Of a stretch of 64,000 bases of DNA, positions 1-8,898 are shown in pieces (the stretch's first letter is position 1; each line of letters starts with the position of its first letter). This DNA comes from Nonomuraea gerenzanensis (lineage in GTDB: Bacteria; Actinomycetota; Actinomycetes; Streptosporangiales; Streptosporangiaceae), in NCBI RefSeq assembly GCF_020215645.1, contig NZ_CP084058.1, forward strand, positions 6,944,001 to 7,008,000. The letters run 5' to 3'. Both the position numbers and the translations under genes were made by a program. The notes below the pieces were generated by a model. It did not search any database, was not told the origin of the DNA, and saw only the letters and a list, made by a program, of their open reading frames with translations.

Positions 1-2
1 TC

Positions 3-1205
3 GGCGAATGCCTCGACCCGCTCGTCGAGCTCGTCACGGCGCTGGCCGACCGGGGCCGGGCCACCGCGCGGCGGCTCTACGGCGCCCGCGGCTGGGTGGC
101 CCACCACAACACCGACGCCTGGGCGTTCACCTCACCCGTCGGCAGGGGGCACGCGGACCCGGCGTGGGCGTGCTGGCCGATGGGCGGGGTGTGGCTGAGC
201 TGGCTCCTGGCCGAGCGGCTGCGTTTCGGCGCGGACGAGCGCTTCGCCCGCGAGCGGGCCTGGCCGGTGTTGCGCGAGGCCGCCGCGTTCTGCCTGGACT
301 GGCTCGTCGAGCTGCCCGACGGGACGCTCGGCACCTCGCCCTCGACCTCACCGGAGAACCACCACCTCACCCCGGACGGGCGGCGCGTCGCGGTCGGCCG
401 CTCGGCCACGATGGACCTGACGCTCATCTCCGGGCTGTTCACCAGGCTGTCCGGCCTGGCGGAGCGCCTGCGCCTCACCGGTGACCCGGTCGCCGTGGCG
501 GCGCGGGCCGCGCTCCCCCGCATCCCGGCGCCGTCGGCGGGCCGTGACGGTCTCGTCCGCGAATGGCTCGACGATCCGCCGCAGGCCGAGCGCGGGCACC
601 GGCACCTCAGCCATCTGGTCTTCGCCTATCCAGGGGACACGCCACGGGACGCGCAGCTCAGGGCCGCCGTGGCCAGGAGCCTGGACGACCGGCAGGACGA
701 CTCGACCGGCTGGTCGCTCGCCTGGAAACTGGCGCTGCGGGCCAGGCTCAGGGAGCCCGCCAGGGTGTCGCGGCTGCTCTCCCTGGTGCTGCGCCCGGCG
801 CCGGTGGACGGTGCCGGCGAGCGCGGCGGGCTGTACCCGAACCTGTTCGCGGCGCACCCGCCGTTCCAGATCGACGGCAACCTCGGGTATGTCGCCGCGG
901 TGGCGGAGATGCTGGTGCAGAGCCACGACGACACGATCACCGTGCTGCCCGCCGTGCCCGCCGAGTGGCGCAGCGGGTGGGTGCGCGGGCTCGTGGCCCG
1001 GCCGGGGGTCTCGGTGGACGTCGCCTGGGACACCGTGGCCGGTCGGATCACGGCGACGGAGCTCGCGCTGACCGCGCGGCGGCCCGCCGGGCGTACCCGG
1101 GTCGTCGTGCGGGCCGGTGACCGGGAGGGGCTGATCGACCTCAGCGCGGGCGGGCGCGTCGTGGTCGATCCTGGGACGCTGACGGCGCGTGGCTCCCGTG
1201 CTTGA
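3..1205 (+). CDS. Glycoside hydrolase family 95 (alpha-L-fucosidase), 3' part
   Basis: The gene enters from the left edge, so only the last 400 residues are visible. The start of the visible part carries WVAHHNTDAW (residues 31-40), and about residue 280 there is NLFAAHPPFQIDGNLG. Both segments are hallmarks of the (alpha/alpha)6-barrel of GH95 enzymes, which remove alpha-1,2-linked (sometimes alpha-1,3/4) L-fucose from glycans by inversion; the FQIDGN segment carries an active-site aspartate in characterised members. The tail after about residue 330 fits the beta-rich C-terminal domain. The stop lies 17 bases inside the next gene, which points to one mRNA and translational coupling with the GH110-like enzyme. 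A signal peptide cannot be assessed because the N-terminus is missing. GH95 also contains L-galactosidases, so substrate is inferred. Confidence 0.88.
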   Translation, partial: GECLDPLVELVTALADRGRATARRLYGARGWVAHHNTDAWAFTSPVGRGHADPAWACWPMGGVWLSWLLAERLRFGADERFARERAWPVLREAAAFCLDWLVELPDGTLGTSPSTSPENHHLTPDGRRVAVGRSATMDLTLISGLFTRLSGLAERLRLTGDPVAVAARAALPRIPAPSAGRDGLVREWLDDPPQAERGHRHLSHLVFAYPGDTPRDAQLRAAVARSLDDRQDDSTGWSLAWKLALRARLREPARVSRLLSLVLRPAPVDGAGERGGLYPNLFAAHPPFQIDGNLGYVAAVAEMLVQSHDDTITVLPAVPAEWRSGWVRGLVARPGVSVDVAWDTVAGRITATELALTARRPAGRTRVVVRAGDREGLIDLSAGGRVVVDPGTLTARGSRA

Positions 1206-3015
1206 CGTGACCGGATTCGGCGCGGTCCCCGGCACGCGGACCGACGCGGCACCCGCCGTCGCGGCGGCCCTGCGCGCCGCGACGGCCCGGCCGGGGCCGG
1301 TGACGCTCCGGTTCCCGCCCGGCGACTACCACCTCTGGCCGGAACGGGCGGAGCGTCGTGAGCTGTACGTCTCCAACACCGTGGGGGACGACCAGCGCCA
1401 CCGCGACAAGACGATCGCCCTGCTCGTCGAGGCGGCCGAGGAGCTGGTGATCTCCGGTGCGGGCGCCCGCCTGATCCTGCACGGGCTGCAGACGACGTTC
1501 GCCGTGCTCGACTCCCGCCGGGTGCGGATCGAAGGGCTCGCCTTCGACTTCGCCGTGCCGACCGTCGTGGACGCGACCGTGGTGGCCGCCGGGGTGGCGG
1601 CGGGGCGGGCGTACCGGCTGATCAGTGTGCCGGAGGCCACGCTCTTCGAGGTCGAGGGCCGGTCCGTGCGCTGGCACGGGGAGCGGCTCGGCACGGGCGC
1701 GTACGCCTGGGAGGGGCGTGACGCGCTGGAGTACACGCAGGTGCACGATCCCGCGAGGGGGCGCACGCGCCGCGCCCCCAACCCGCTCTTCGAGCGGGTC
1801 AGGCGGGTCGAGGCGGTGGGGCGGAGGGAGATCCGCATCGAGTACGACCACGGCGACGCGCCCGCCGACGCCGGCCTCGTCTACCAGATGCGGCCGACGA
1901 CCAGGGACCATCCGGGCGGGCTCGTGCTCGACAGCGCCGAGGTGACGCTGTCCGGCCTGCGCTTCGGGTTCCTGCACGGCTTCGGCGTGGTCGCGCAGGC
2001 CGCCCAGGACGTCACCGTCGAGGGCTGTGAGTTCCGGGCGCCGCCGGGCACCGGCCGGTACAGCGCGGGGTACGCCGACTTCGTGCAGTTCTCCGGCTGC
2101 TGGGGGCGGGCCGTCGTGCGCGACTGCCTCTTCGACGGGCCGCACGACGATCCGGTCAACGTGCACGGCACCTACCTGCGCGTGGCCGGCCAGCCCGGCC
2201 CCCGTACGCTGGAGCTGGAGTACGCGCACCCGGAGACCGCGGGCATGCCCCAGTTCACGCCCGGCGACCAGGTGGAGATCGTCGACCGCGAGACGCTGCG
2301 CCCGATCACCGCGGCGACGGTGCGGCGGGTGCGCCAGCCCAGCGGCCGGGACCACCACGCGCCGCTCAGGCGCATCGTCCTGACGGTCGGCGCCGCGCTC
2401 CCCGGCGGGCTGGCCGGGCGGGCCGCGGTGGAGAACCTCACCAGGACCCCCGCCGTGCACCTGGCCCGCAACGTCTTCCGCAACGTGCCGACGCGCGGCG
2501 TGCTCGTGACCACCCGCCGGCCGGTGCTCATCGAGGGGAACCGGTTCGAGCGGACGGGGATGGCGGCGGTCTACGTCTCGGGGGACGCCGCCGAATGGTG
2601 GGAGTCGGGACCGGTGCGCGACCTGACCGTGCGAGGTAACGAGATCATCGAGCCGGGTGGGCCGGGGGTGTTCGTCGATCCCCGCAACAGCCGGTCCGAT
2701 CCTGCTTGTCCGGTGCATCGGGGGGTCGTGGTCGAGGGGAATCGCTTCGTGCTGGACGGCGTGCCCGCGCTCGACGCCAAGGACACTGCGGGGCTTCGCT
2801 TCCGGGGCAACACCGTCGTCCGGGTGGGCGAGCCGGCTTCGGACGTCGTGCTGCGCTCATGCCCGGACGCGGACGTCGAGCCGCGCTCTTGCCCGGACGC
2901 GGACGTCGACGCGCGCTCTTGCCCGGACGCGGACGCCGAGTCGGTGCAGGTCGGGCCCGTTATCGGCGCGCCAGGAGGTGAGGGGCCGGACACCCGGCCG
3001 CATGCGGCAAGCTGA
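1189..3015 (+). CDS. GH110-like alpha-1,3-galactosidase (right-handed beta-helix)
   Basis: A 608-residue protein beginning at a GTG that overlaps the end of the GH95 gene; a second GTG three codons later is also possible. The N-terminus (VLDVTGFGAVPGTRTDAAPA) is the typical opening of pectate-lyase-like beta-helix proteins. It is followed by segments resembling GH110 exo-alpha-1,3-galactosidases (ELYVSNT near 60, FDFAVPTVVDATVV near 120, FDGPHDDPVNVHGTY near 318). GH110 enzymes cleave terminal alpha-1,3-galactose, including that of blood-group-B-type glycans. No signal peptide is visible, so a cytoplasmic role on imported oligosaccharides is likely. The last 55 residues leave the fold and contain three 10-residue repeats. 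Family assignment is by recognised motifs only; another beta-helix glycosidase is the main alternative. Confidence 0.72.
   Translation: MAPVLDVTGFGAVPGTRTDAAPAVAAALRAATARPGPVTLRFPPGDYHLWPERAERRELYVSNTVGDDQRHRDKTIALLVEAAEELVISGAGARLILHGLQTTFAVLDSRRVRIEGLAFDFAVPTVVDATVVAAGVAAGRAYRLISVPEATLFEVEGRSVRWHGERLGTGAYAWEGRDALEYTQVHDPARGRTRRAPNPLFERVRRVEAVGRREIRIEYDHGDAPADAGLVYQMRPTTRDHPGGLVLDSAEVTLSGLRFGFLHGFGVVAQAAQDVTVEGCEFRAPPGTGRYSAGYADFVQFSGCWGRAVVRDCLFDGPHDDPVNVHGTYLRVAGQPGPRTLELEYAHPETAGMPQFTPGDQVEIVDRETLRPITAATVRRVRQPSGRDHHAPLRRIVLTVGAALPGGLAGRAAVENLTRTPAVHLARNVFRNVPTRGVLVTTRRPVLIEGNRFERTGMAAVYVSGDAAEWWESGPVRDLTVRGNEIIEPGGPGVFVDPRNSRSDPACPVHRGVVVEGNRFVLDGVPALDAKDTAGLRFRGNTVVRVGEPASDVVLRSCPDADVEPRSCPDADVDARSCPDADAESVQVGPVIGAPGGEGPDTRPHAAS
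2851..2940 (+). repeat. 30-bp tandem repeat x3 inside the GH110 gene
   Basis: Three consecutive 30-base units (2851-2880, 2881-2910, 2911-2940) differ at only a few positions. Each encodes ten residues around the core RSCPDADV. The unit length is a multiple of three, so the frame is kept. The repeat lies beyond the beta-helix core near the C-terminus, where expansion is tolerated. Confidence 0.95.
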
Positions 3016-3020
3016 GAGGC

Positions 3021-4142
3021 ATGCTGCGCATCGAGTCGCCGGACGTGGACGCGCTGGAGCGGGGCGTGGCCGTGCTGGGCTCCGGAGGCGGCGGCGACAG
3101 CCGGACCGCGGCCACGCTGCTGCGCCGGCGGCTGGCCGACGGCCTGGACGTCGCCGTGCACCCGCTCGGCGAGCTGCCGCCCGGCGCGCGGGTCGTCCCG
3201 GTGGGCGTCGTCGGCGCGACCGCCGTCTTCGCCGAGAAGCTGCCCGGCGGGCACGAGGTCGCCGCCGCGGTGGAGGCCATCCAGCGGTGGACGGGCGAGC
3301 GCGCCGACGCGCTGGTCTCCATCGAGATCGGCGGGCTGAACGGTGTCCTGCCGCTGGTCGCCGCCTGCGACCTCGGCCTGTCCGCGGTGGACGCCGACCT
3401 GTCGGGGCGCGGGCTGCCGCGGCTGGACCAGCTCTCCCTGGCCGCCGCCGGGCGCCCGCTCACCCCTGCCGCGCTGGCCGAGCCGAGCGGGCAGGTGCTC
3501 GTCCAGGGCAGCGGCGTACCCGCCGACCTGGAGCGCACCGCCCGCACCTTCCTGCCCGCCGCCGGCGGCTGGGCGGCGCTCGCGCTCGCGCCCGTGCCCG
3601 CGCGCGAGCTGGCCGCCTGCTGCGTGACCGGCTCCGTGTCCGGCGCGGTACGGCTGGGGCGGCGCATCCTCGACCTCGGCGAGTCACCCGACCCCGCCCG
3701 GCTCGCCGCCGCCACCGGAGGGCGGGTGCTGTCGGTGGGACGCGTGGTGGAGGTCACCCGGCGGCCCGGCCCCGAGTTGCACGGGCGGCCCGGGTTCGCG
3801 CGGGGCAGCGTCACGCTGGCCGGGCACGGGTCGGGTGAGCTGCTGCGGGTGGAGATGGAGAACGAGTACCTGCTGGCGCTGCGCGACGGGCTGGTGGTGG
3901 CGTCCACGCCGGACGTGATCGCGGTGCTGGATCGGCGGACGGGGGTGCCCATCGCGGGCGACACGGTGCGGGTGGGGATGGAGGTCATGGTGCTGCAGGT
4001 GGCGATCTCACCGTTCTGGACCGACCCGGGCCGGATCGGCGTGCTGGCGCCGCGCGCGTACGGGCTGGACTCCGATCCGGTGTTGCTGGAGGGGGGCGGG
4101 CGGGTGAGTGGCGCGCGGGGGTTTTCGGGGGTGGGGCGATGA
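3021..4142 (+). CDS. DUF917 family protein
   Basis: A 373-residue protein with the glycine-rich opening LGSGGGGDS (residues 19-27) typical of DUF917, a family whose C-terminal half is annotated as an S-methyl-thiohydantoin desulfurase-like domain. DUF917 genes often occur beside hydantoinases or amidohydrolases, but none is present here. It starts with ATG six bases after the GH110 stop and overlaps the following PucR gene by ATGA, so the three are probably co-transcribed. The true substrate is unknown; a role in cyclic amide or nucleobase-like metabolism is only inferred from the family and from the PucR partner. Confidence 0.75.
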   Translation: MLRIESPDVDALERGVAVLGSGGGGDSRTAATLLRRRLADGLDVAVHPLGELPPGARVVPVGVVGATAVFAEKLPGGHEVAAAVEAIQRWTGERADALVSIEIGGLNGVLPLVAACDLGLSAVDADLSGRGLPRLDQLSLAAAGRPLTPAALAEPSGQVLVQGSGVPADLERTARTFLPAAGGWAALALAPVPARELAACCVTGSVSGAVRLGRRILDLGESPDPARLAAATGGRVLSVGRVVEVTRRPGPELHGRPGFARGSVTLAGHGSGELLRVEMENEYLLALRDGLVVASTPDVIAVLDRRTGVPIAGDTVRVGMEVMVLQVAISPFWTDPGRIGVLAPRAYGLDSDPVLLEGGGRVSGARGFSGVGR

Positions 4143-5725
4143 CCAGCGTGCGTCGGCTGCTGACGCTGCCCGGGTGGAGCGGCGTGGTGCGGGTGCTCGC
4201 CGGGGCGGCTGGGCTCGACGCGCCTGTACGTGCGGTGCGGCCCGTCGCCGATCCCGGGGCGGTCCATGATGTCGCCACTGGTGAGCTCATCGTCGTCACC
4301 GGCCCGCCGCTGGCCGCCGACTGGCGCTTGGACGCGCTTCTGCGCCGCGTGGTGGACGCGGGCGGCGCGGGCGTCGTCGTACCGGTGCGCGCGACGTGCG
4401 CGGACGCGGCGGACGGGGCGGACGCGAGCACAGGCACGGCAGGGGCGGGCGGCGGCGAGATGGCGCGGGCGACGTTGTTGCTGGCCGGCCGCCTCGGGTT
4501 GCCGTTGCTCGCAGCCGTGGCCGGCGACGCGCTGGAGCTGGTGGTAGCGGCGCGGCTGATGCTGGCCGAGCCCGAGATCGACCGCGCCCGTCTCGTGCTG
4601 GCCGCGCACCGGGCGTTCGACAACCGCACCAGCCCGCCCGAGGACGTGGCGCGCAGGCTGGGAGACCTGCTCGGGGTGCCGGTGGCGCTGCTGGACGACC
4701 GGGGGCAGCCGCTGGCCGGGGAGATCGCCGAGGCCGGGGCCGTGCGGGTGGACGAGTTCGTCGCGCAGCGGGTGACGCTGGCCGACGGGCTGCTGCTGGC
4801 GCAGCCGGTGTTGTTGCCGCAGCCGGCGCGGCCGACGCTCTGGCTGGTGGCCGAGCTGCGCGGGACGGCGGCGGCGCGGGCCGAGATCGTGCCGCCCGCC
4901 CTGGCCGTGGCGACCGCCGCCGTGCAGCGCTGGTTGCTGGCCCACCGCCTGGAGCTGGAGCGCGACGCGCGGGCCCGTACCGCGTTGCTGGGCGACCTGC
5001 TGCGGCTGGACGGCGAGCCCTCGGCGCAGCTGCGCAGGCGGGTGGCCGACGCGGGCTGGCAGCTCGGCGGCTGGCACGTCGGGCTGCGCATCGGCGCGGT
5101 GCCCACGCTCGACCTGGTGCCGTGGACGGCCGAGATCACGCGCGTCCTGCGCGCTGAGGGTGTCGAGGCCGTGGTGGTCGAGCACGGCGACGGCTGGACG
5201 GGCTGGACCACGTTCGGGCAGGAGCCGACCCCCGCGCGGGTGCGCACGCTGGCGTCCCGGCTGCGCGCCGCGCACCGGAAGCTGCGCGGCTCGATCGCCG
5301 ACCACATGGGGGTCGGCCGCCCGCACCCCTGGCCGGAGGGGCTGGCCGGCACGGTGGCGGAGGCCACGGACGCGGCCAGGCTGGCGGCGACCCGGCCCGA
5401 GGCGGGCTTCTTCCTGCAGGTGGACCAGCTCGGCATGGCGCAGCTCCTGCTGGAGTGGACCAGGACCGACACCTTCGAGCCCGCCGCCCGCGCGCTGCTC
5501 GCGCCCCTGCGCGAGCAGCCGGGCGACCTCGTGCGCACGTTGTCCACCTACCTGGACGCGGAGTCGTCGATCGCGGAGACCGCCGCCGTGCTGGGGGTGC
5601 ACCGCAACACCGTGGCCGCCCGCGTGGACCGGATCGAACGGCTGCTGGGGGTGGACCTCGGGCATCGGGACGAGCGGCTCGCCCTCCACCTGGCCTGCCG
5701 CACGGTCACCCTCCCCGGCCGCTGA
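4139..5725 (+). CDS. PucR family transcriptional regulator
   Basis: A 528-residue protein with the PucR layout. An N-terminal sensory domain (about 1-130, with the LIVVTGPPL strand) is followed by a central GGDEF-like region. The C-terminal helix-turn-helix lies at about 455-520 and includes VLGVHRNTVAARVDRIERLL. PucR-type activators control purine, gamma-aminobutyrate or related catabolic genes. The start overlaps the DUF917 stop (ATGA), so it is likely to control that operon in response to its substrate. The last codons lie within an array of 13-bp tandem repeats that continues past the stop. Confidence 0.85.
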   Translation: MTSVRRLLTLPGWSGVVRVLAGAAGLDAPVRAVRPVADPGAVHDVATGELIVVTGPPLAADWRLDALLRRVVDAGGAGVVVPVRATCADAADGADASTGTAGAGGGEMARATLLLAGRLGLPLLAAVAGDALELVVAARLMLAEPEIDRARLVLAAHRAFDNRTSPPEDVARRLGDLLGVPVALLDDRGQPLAGEIAEAGAVRVDEFVAQRVTLADGLLLAQPVLLPQPARPTLWLVAELRGTAAARAEIVPPALAVATAAVQRWLLAHRLELERDARARTALLGDLLRLDGEPSAQLRRRVADAGWQLGGWHVGLRIGAVPTLDLVPWTAEITRVLRAEGVEAVVVEHGDGWTGWTTFGQEPTPARVRTLASRLRAAHRKLRGSIADHMGVGRPHPWPEGLAGTVAEATDAARLAATRPEAGFFLQVDQLGMAQLLLEWTRTDTFEPAARALLAPLREQPGDLVRTLSTYLDAESSIAETAAVLGVHRNTVAARVDRIERLLGVDLGHRDERLALHLACRTVTLPGR

Positions 5726-5820
5726 GACCGGCCGCTGAGACCGGCCGCTGGAACCGGCCCGTCAGGTCGGCCCGTCAGATCGGCCCGTCAGATCGGCCCG
5801 TCAGATCGGCCCGTCAGATC
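5717..5820 (+). repeat. 13-bp tandem array, eight units, across the PucR stop codon
   Basis: Eight head-to-tail 13-base units. The first three are variants of ggccgctgagacc and the last five are variants of ggcccgtcagatc; a partial unit follows. The PucR stop (5723-5725) lies in the first unit and its TGA is copied in the second. The array fills the space between the convergent PucR and LacI genes. Thirteen is not a multiple of three, so the array is not coding. Confidence 0.93.
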
Positions 5821-5855
5821 GGTCAGGGAGAACGGCCGGGAAGGGACCGGGCCGG

Positions 5856-6944
5856 TCAGGTCAGGGGTGGGCCGACCGAGGAGCGCTGGATCAGGCGGGA
5901 GCGCAGCGTGTGCATCTCGCGGGCGGGCTCGCCCCCGCCCAGGATGTCGAGCAGCACCTGCGCCGCCTTGGCGCCCAGCTCGTGCACCGGCTGCGCGATC
6001 ATCGTCAGCGGCGGCTCCATCACCGCCGCCCACGCGCTGTCGTCGAACCCGATCAGCGCCACGTCGTCCGGATACGACAGCCCCGCCTTGCGCAGGGCAC
6101 GCAGCGAGCCCGTCATACCGTCGGTCTCGGAGCAGAACACGGCCGTGACCCGGTCGGGCAGCGCGAGCATGCGGCCGACCTCGGTGACGACCCGCTCCTC
6201 CGTCTTCGGCCCGACCATCACGAGCTGCGGGTCGAACGGAATGTGCGCGTCGTCCAGGGCGTCGAGGTAGCCGCGCAACCGCTCGCCGTCGGTCCACAGG
6301 TTGCGCGAGGCCGCCGTCAGCAGCTCCCGCCTGGTGGCGGGCGCCTCGGCCACCGGCGGCCCCCAGACGAAGCCGATGCGCCGGTGCCCGGCGGCGATGA
6401 GCACCTCCACCGCCTCGCGGGCCGCGTCGCGGTTGTCGATGACGACGGAGTCGAGGTCGAGCGCGGAGACGGCGCGGTCGACCAGCACGACCGGGATGCC
6501 CCGGTCGATGGCGGCCTGGAGGTGGGCGACCTGGTCGCGGCCGAGCGCGGCCGAGGCCACGATGACGCCGTCCACGCGCTTGTCGATGAGCACGTTGGTG
6601 GCCGCCACCTCCTCCTGGAGGTTCTCGTACGTGCTCAGCACGATCACGTCGAACCCCCGGGCCCGCGAGGTGTCGGAGACCCCCCGCAGCAGCCCGGCGA
6701 AGAACGGGTTGCCGATGTCGGCCACGATCACGCCCAGCGTGTGGCTGACCCCGGTGGACATGCTGCGCGCGATCGCGTTGGCGCGGTAGCCGAGCTTCTC
6801 GGCCGCCGCGAGCACCCGCGCGCGCAGCTCGGGGCTGACGTAGCCGTAGCCGCCCAGCGTGCGCGCGGCCGTGGCCCTGCCCACGCCGGCCTCCGCCGCC
6901 ACTTCGGAGATCGTCGGCCCCGCCTGGCCGCGGTCAGTCGGCAT
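5856..6944 (-). CDS. LacI family transcriptional regulator of the Amadori-compound locus
   Basis: A 362-residue LacI/GalR repressor. The N-terminal helix-turn-helix is at about residues 10-32 (TISEVAAEAGVGRATAARTL). A hinge and a periplasmic-binding-protein-like ligand domain from about 65 to 350 follow (LGVIVADIGNPFFAGLLRG; VDGVIVASA; LIGFDDS). It is read in the same direction as the kinase and deglycase genes upstream of it, 32 bases after the kinase stop, so it may be autoregulated in that operon. Two CG-centred palindromes at 8885-8898 and 9031-9050 are its likely operators. The effector is inferred to be a fructosylamine or its phosphate. Confidence 0.9.
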   Translation of the reverse strand: MPTDRGQAGPTISEVAAEAGVGRATAARTLGGYGYVSPELRARVLAAAEKLGYRANAIARSMSTGVSHTLGVIVADIGNPFFAGLLRGVSDTSRARGFDVIVLSTYENLQEEVAATNVLIDKRVDGVIVASAALGRDQVAHLQAAIDRGIPVVLVDRAVSALDLDSVVIDNRDAAREAVEVLIAAGHRRIGFVWGPPVAEAPATRRELLTAASRNLWTDGERLRGYLDALDDAHIPFDPQLVMVGPKTEERVVTEVGRMLALPDRVTAVFCSETDGMTGSLRALRKAGLSYPDDVALIGFDDSAWAAVMEPPLTMIAQPVHELGAKAAQVLLDILGGGEPAREMHTLRSRLIQRSSVGPPLT

Positions 6945-6976
6945 GGGTCCCGTCCCTTGTCACTGAATCATGCTAA

Positions 6977-7834
6977 CTACGCGCGGGTACGGCCGTGCCC
7001 GAAGGCGCCTTCGACGAAGCACTGCGCGTGCGCCGCCTCCGCGCCCCGGTGCAGCGCCCGCTCGATCGCGGCGGATGCCGGCGGGCGGCCGGTGGCCCAG
7101 CCGTCGCGCAGCAGCGAGACGGCGAACCCGGCGAGGAAGGCGTCGCCGCAGCCCATGGTGTCCACGATGTCCGCGGCGAGCCAGGCCGGGGCCGAGACGG
7201 TGACGTTGCCGTCGGCGGCCACGGCGCCGGCCACGCCGCGGGTGCCGAGCGCGAGCCCGGCCCCCCGGCGTACGGCATCGGCGAGCAGGTCGGCGGTGGC
7301 GCCCTCGTCGAGGTGGGAGCAGGACAGCAGCACCAGGTCGGCGTGCGGGCAGACCCGGTCGAGGTAGGCCGGGTCGCGGTACTCCTGCTCGCTGGACAGG
7401 TCGAAGCTGACCAGCGGGCCGAGCCCGGCCAGCTTGGGCAGCTCGGGCTCGCTGCGCGAATAGACGCTGGAGTGCACCAGGTCGAAGCCGCGCACGTAGC
7501 CGAGCAGGTCCTCGTCGAGCTCCAGCGGCTCCCGTACGGTGACGCCGCCGCCGTTCCAGCCCAGGAAGACGCGCTCGCCGTCGTCCACCCGCAGGCGGGA
7601 GACGCCGCTCTCGCCCGCGCGGACGACGCAGCGGTCCACCGCCACGCCTTCGGCGGCGATCGAGTCGCGCAGGAACGCGCCGAGCCCGTCGTCGCCGAAG
7701 ACCCCGAGGTAGGCGGACTCGACGCCCAGCCTGCGGGCGTAGACGGCGACGTTGACGCTGTTGCCGCCGGGGTAGTCGATGCCCCGGTCGACGAACCGGT
7801 CGACGATGTTGTCGCCGAAGCCGAGCACTCTCAT
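6977..7834 (-). CDS. frlD: PfkB-family sugar kinase, fructoselysine-6-kinase-like
   Basis: A 285-residue ribokinase/PfkB-fold kinase. The N-terminal LGFGDNIVDRFVDRG and GGNSVNVAVYARRLG (about 23-37) closely resemble FrlD, which phosphorylates fructoselysine at O6. The catalytic-base motif is DTMGCGD, with Asp231 in the usual GAGD position and Cys replacing Ala. It begins four bases after the stop of the SIS deglycase-like gene, so the pair is translated together. Kinase plus deglycase would convert a fructosyl-amino acid to glucose-6-phosphate and the free amine. Substrate could be another Amadori product than fructoselysine. Confidence 0.8.
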   Translation of the reverse strand: MRVLGFGDNIVDRFVDRGIDYPGGNSVNVAVYARRLGVESAYLGVFGDDGLGAFLRDSIAAEGVAVDRCVVRAGESGVSRLRVDDGERVFLGWNGGGVTVREPLELDEDLLGYVRGFDLVHSSVYSRSEPELPKLAGLGPLVSFDLSSEQEYRDPAYLDRVCPHADLVLLSCSHLDEGATADLLADAVRRGAGLALGTRGVAGAVAADGNVTVSAPAWLAADIVDTMGCGDAFLAGFAVSLLRDGWATGRPPASAAIERALHRGAEAAHAQCFVEGAFGHGRTRA

Positions 7835-7838
7835 CGTT

Positions 7839-8840
7839 TCAGTAGTCCATGACCCGGTAGTAGCGGCGCAGGTCGAGCGAGTGGTCGCGGACCCGCTCCA
7901 GGTGCTTGCTGACCCGGCTCATCACGGTGTCGAGCACGAGCGGCGCGAGCAGGCCGCGGAACTCGGGGCTGATGCCGGTGAGCGGGTAGTCGCGGGTGTC
8001 GAAGACCGTGACGTCCTTGGAGACGCGCTTGGCGAAGGCCTCGGCGCGGTCGGTCAGGGCGCGGGTCTCGTCCTCGCCCTGGAAGATGATCACGCTGGTG
8101 TCCTCCTCCAGCAGCTCCAGCGAGCCGTGGAAGAACTCGGCGCTGTGCACGCGGGTGGTGCGCAGCCACTGCATCTCCTCGAGGATGCACATGGAGTAGA
8201 GGTAGGTGAAGCCCCAGAGGTTGCCGCCGCCGATGAGGAAGTAGTAGTCGCTGTCCTTGTGGGCGTCGGCGAACGCGGCGGCCACCGGCTCGGCCTGCCT
8301 GGCCACCTCGACCAGGATCTGCGGGATGCCGGCCAGCTCATCGGCGAGCTGGTCGTAGCCGTCGAACTCGCCGCGGCGCGCCAGCAGCCGGCCCATGAAC
8401 AGCAGCAGCTGGAAGTCGAACGGCCAGGTCTTGGGCTGGGAGACGAGCGCCGTGTCCACCTTCGTGGCCACGGGCGAGTCGGGGTGGCCGGTGAAGGAGA
8501 TCGTGTACGCGCCCTTGGACTTGCAGTACTCGATGGCCCGCACGCTGTCGTCGGTGGTGCCCGAGACCGAGGTGAACAGCGCCACCGTGCGCTCCCCCAG
8601 CCGGGCGTCACCGGATTCGATCAGCTCGGCGGCGATCACGGCGCGCACGTCGAGCGCCGAGGTGCGCCGGGCGAGCTGCTCGTACGGCCACATCTGCGCG
8701 TACGTGCCGCCGGCGCCGACCAGGAGCAGGGTGTCGAACCCCTCGTCCACGAGCCGGTCGACCAGCTCCTCGATCTGAGGGCGCAGGGCCACCGCACTCG
8801 ACACCTGGGAGAGAAATTCCGGCTCGTCGAATCCGAGCAT
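7839..8840 (-). CDS. frlB: SIS-domain fructosamine-6-phosphate deglycase-like protein
   Basis: A 333-residue double-SIS protein related to FrlB and the isomerase half of GlmS. Visible landmarks are LLLVGAGGTYAQ (about 38-49), the phosphate-binding FTSVSGTTDDSVRAI (about 90-104) and HSAEFFHGSLELLEEDT (about 222-238), which aligns with the ESGEFRHGPLE region of FrlB. The C-terminal LRRYYRVMDY also matches. FrlB splits fructoselysine-6-phosphate into lysine and glucose-6-phosphate. It is the first gene of the minus-strand arm and shares its promoter region, with two palindromes, with the ABC importer. Confidence 0.82.
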   Translation of the reverse strand: MLGFDEPEFLSQVSSAVALRPQIEELVDRLVDEGFDTLLLVGAGGTYAQMWPYEQLARRTSALDVRAVIAAELIESGDARLGERTVALFTSVSGTTDDSVRAIEYCKSKGAYTISFTGHPDSPVATKVDTALVSQPKTWPFDFQLLLFMGRLLARRGEFDGYDQLADELAGIPQILVEVARQAEPVAAAFADAHKDSDYYFLIGGGNLWGFTYLYSMCILEEMQWLRTTRVHSAEFFHGSLELLEEDTSVIIFQGEDETRALTDRAEAFAKRVSKDVTVFDTRDYPLTGISPEFRGLLAPLVLDTVMSRVSKHLERVRDHSLDLRRYYRVMDY

Positions 8841-8884
8841 CGTCGCATCCTTTCGCAGAACCCGGCGCCCGCCTGATCGGGACC

Positions 8885-8898
8885 TGATACCGGTATCA
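8885..8898. promoter_or_regulatory. LacI-type operator 1 (perfect 14-bp palindrome)
   Basis: The sequence tgataccggtatca is a perfect palindrome with the central CG expected for LacI/GalR operators. It lies 45 bases upstream of the deglycase start in the 258-base divergent region and shares its core ATACCGGTAT with operator 2, about 150 bases away. Confidence 0.78.

Noticed and set aside
2960..5689. A 909-codon open frame on the minus strand
   Set aside because: It is the antisense shadow of the DUF917 and PucR genes in high-GC DNA; it shows only Arg/Pro/Gly-rich composition and no family motif.
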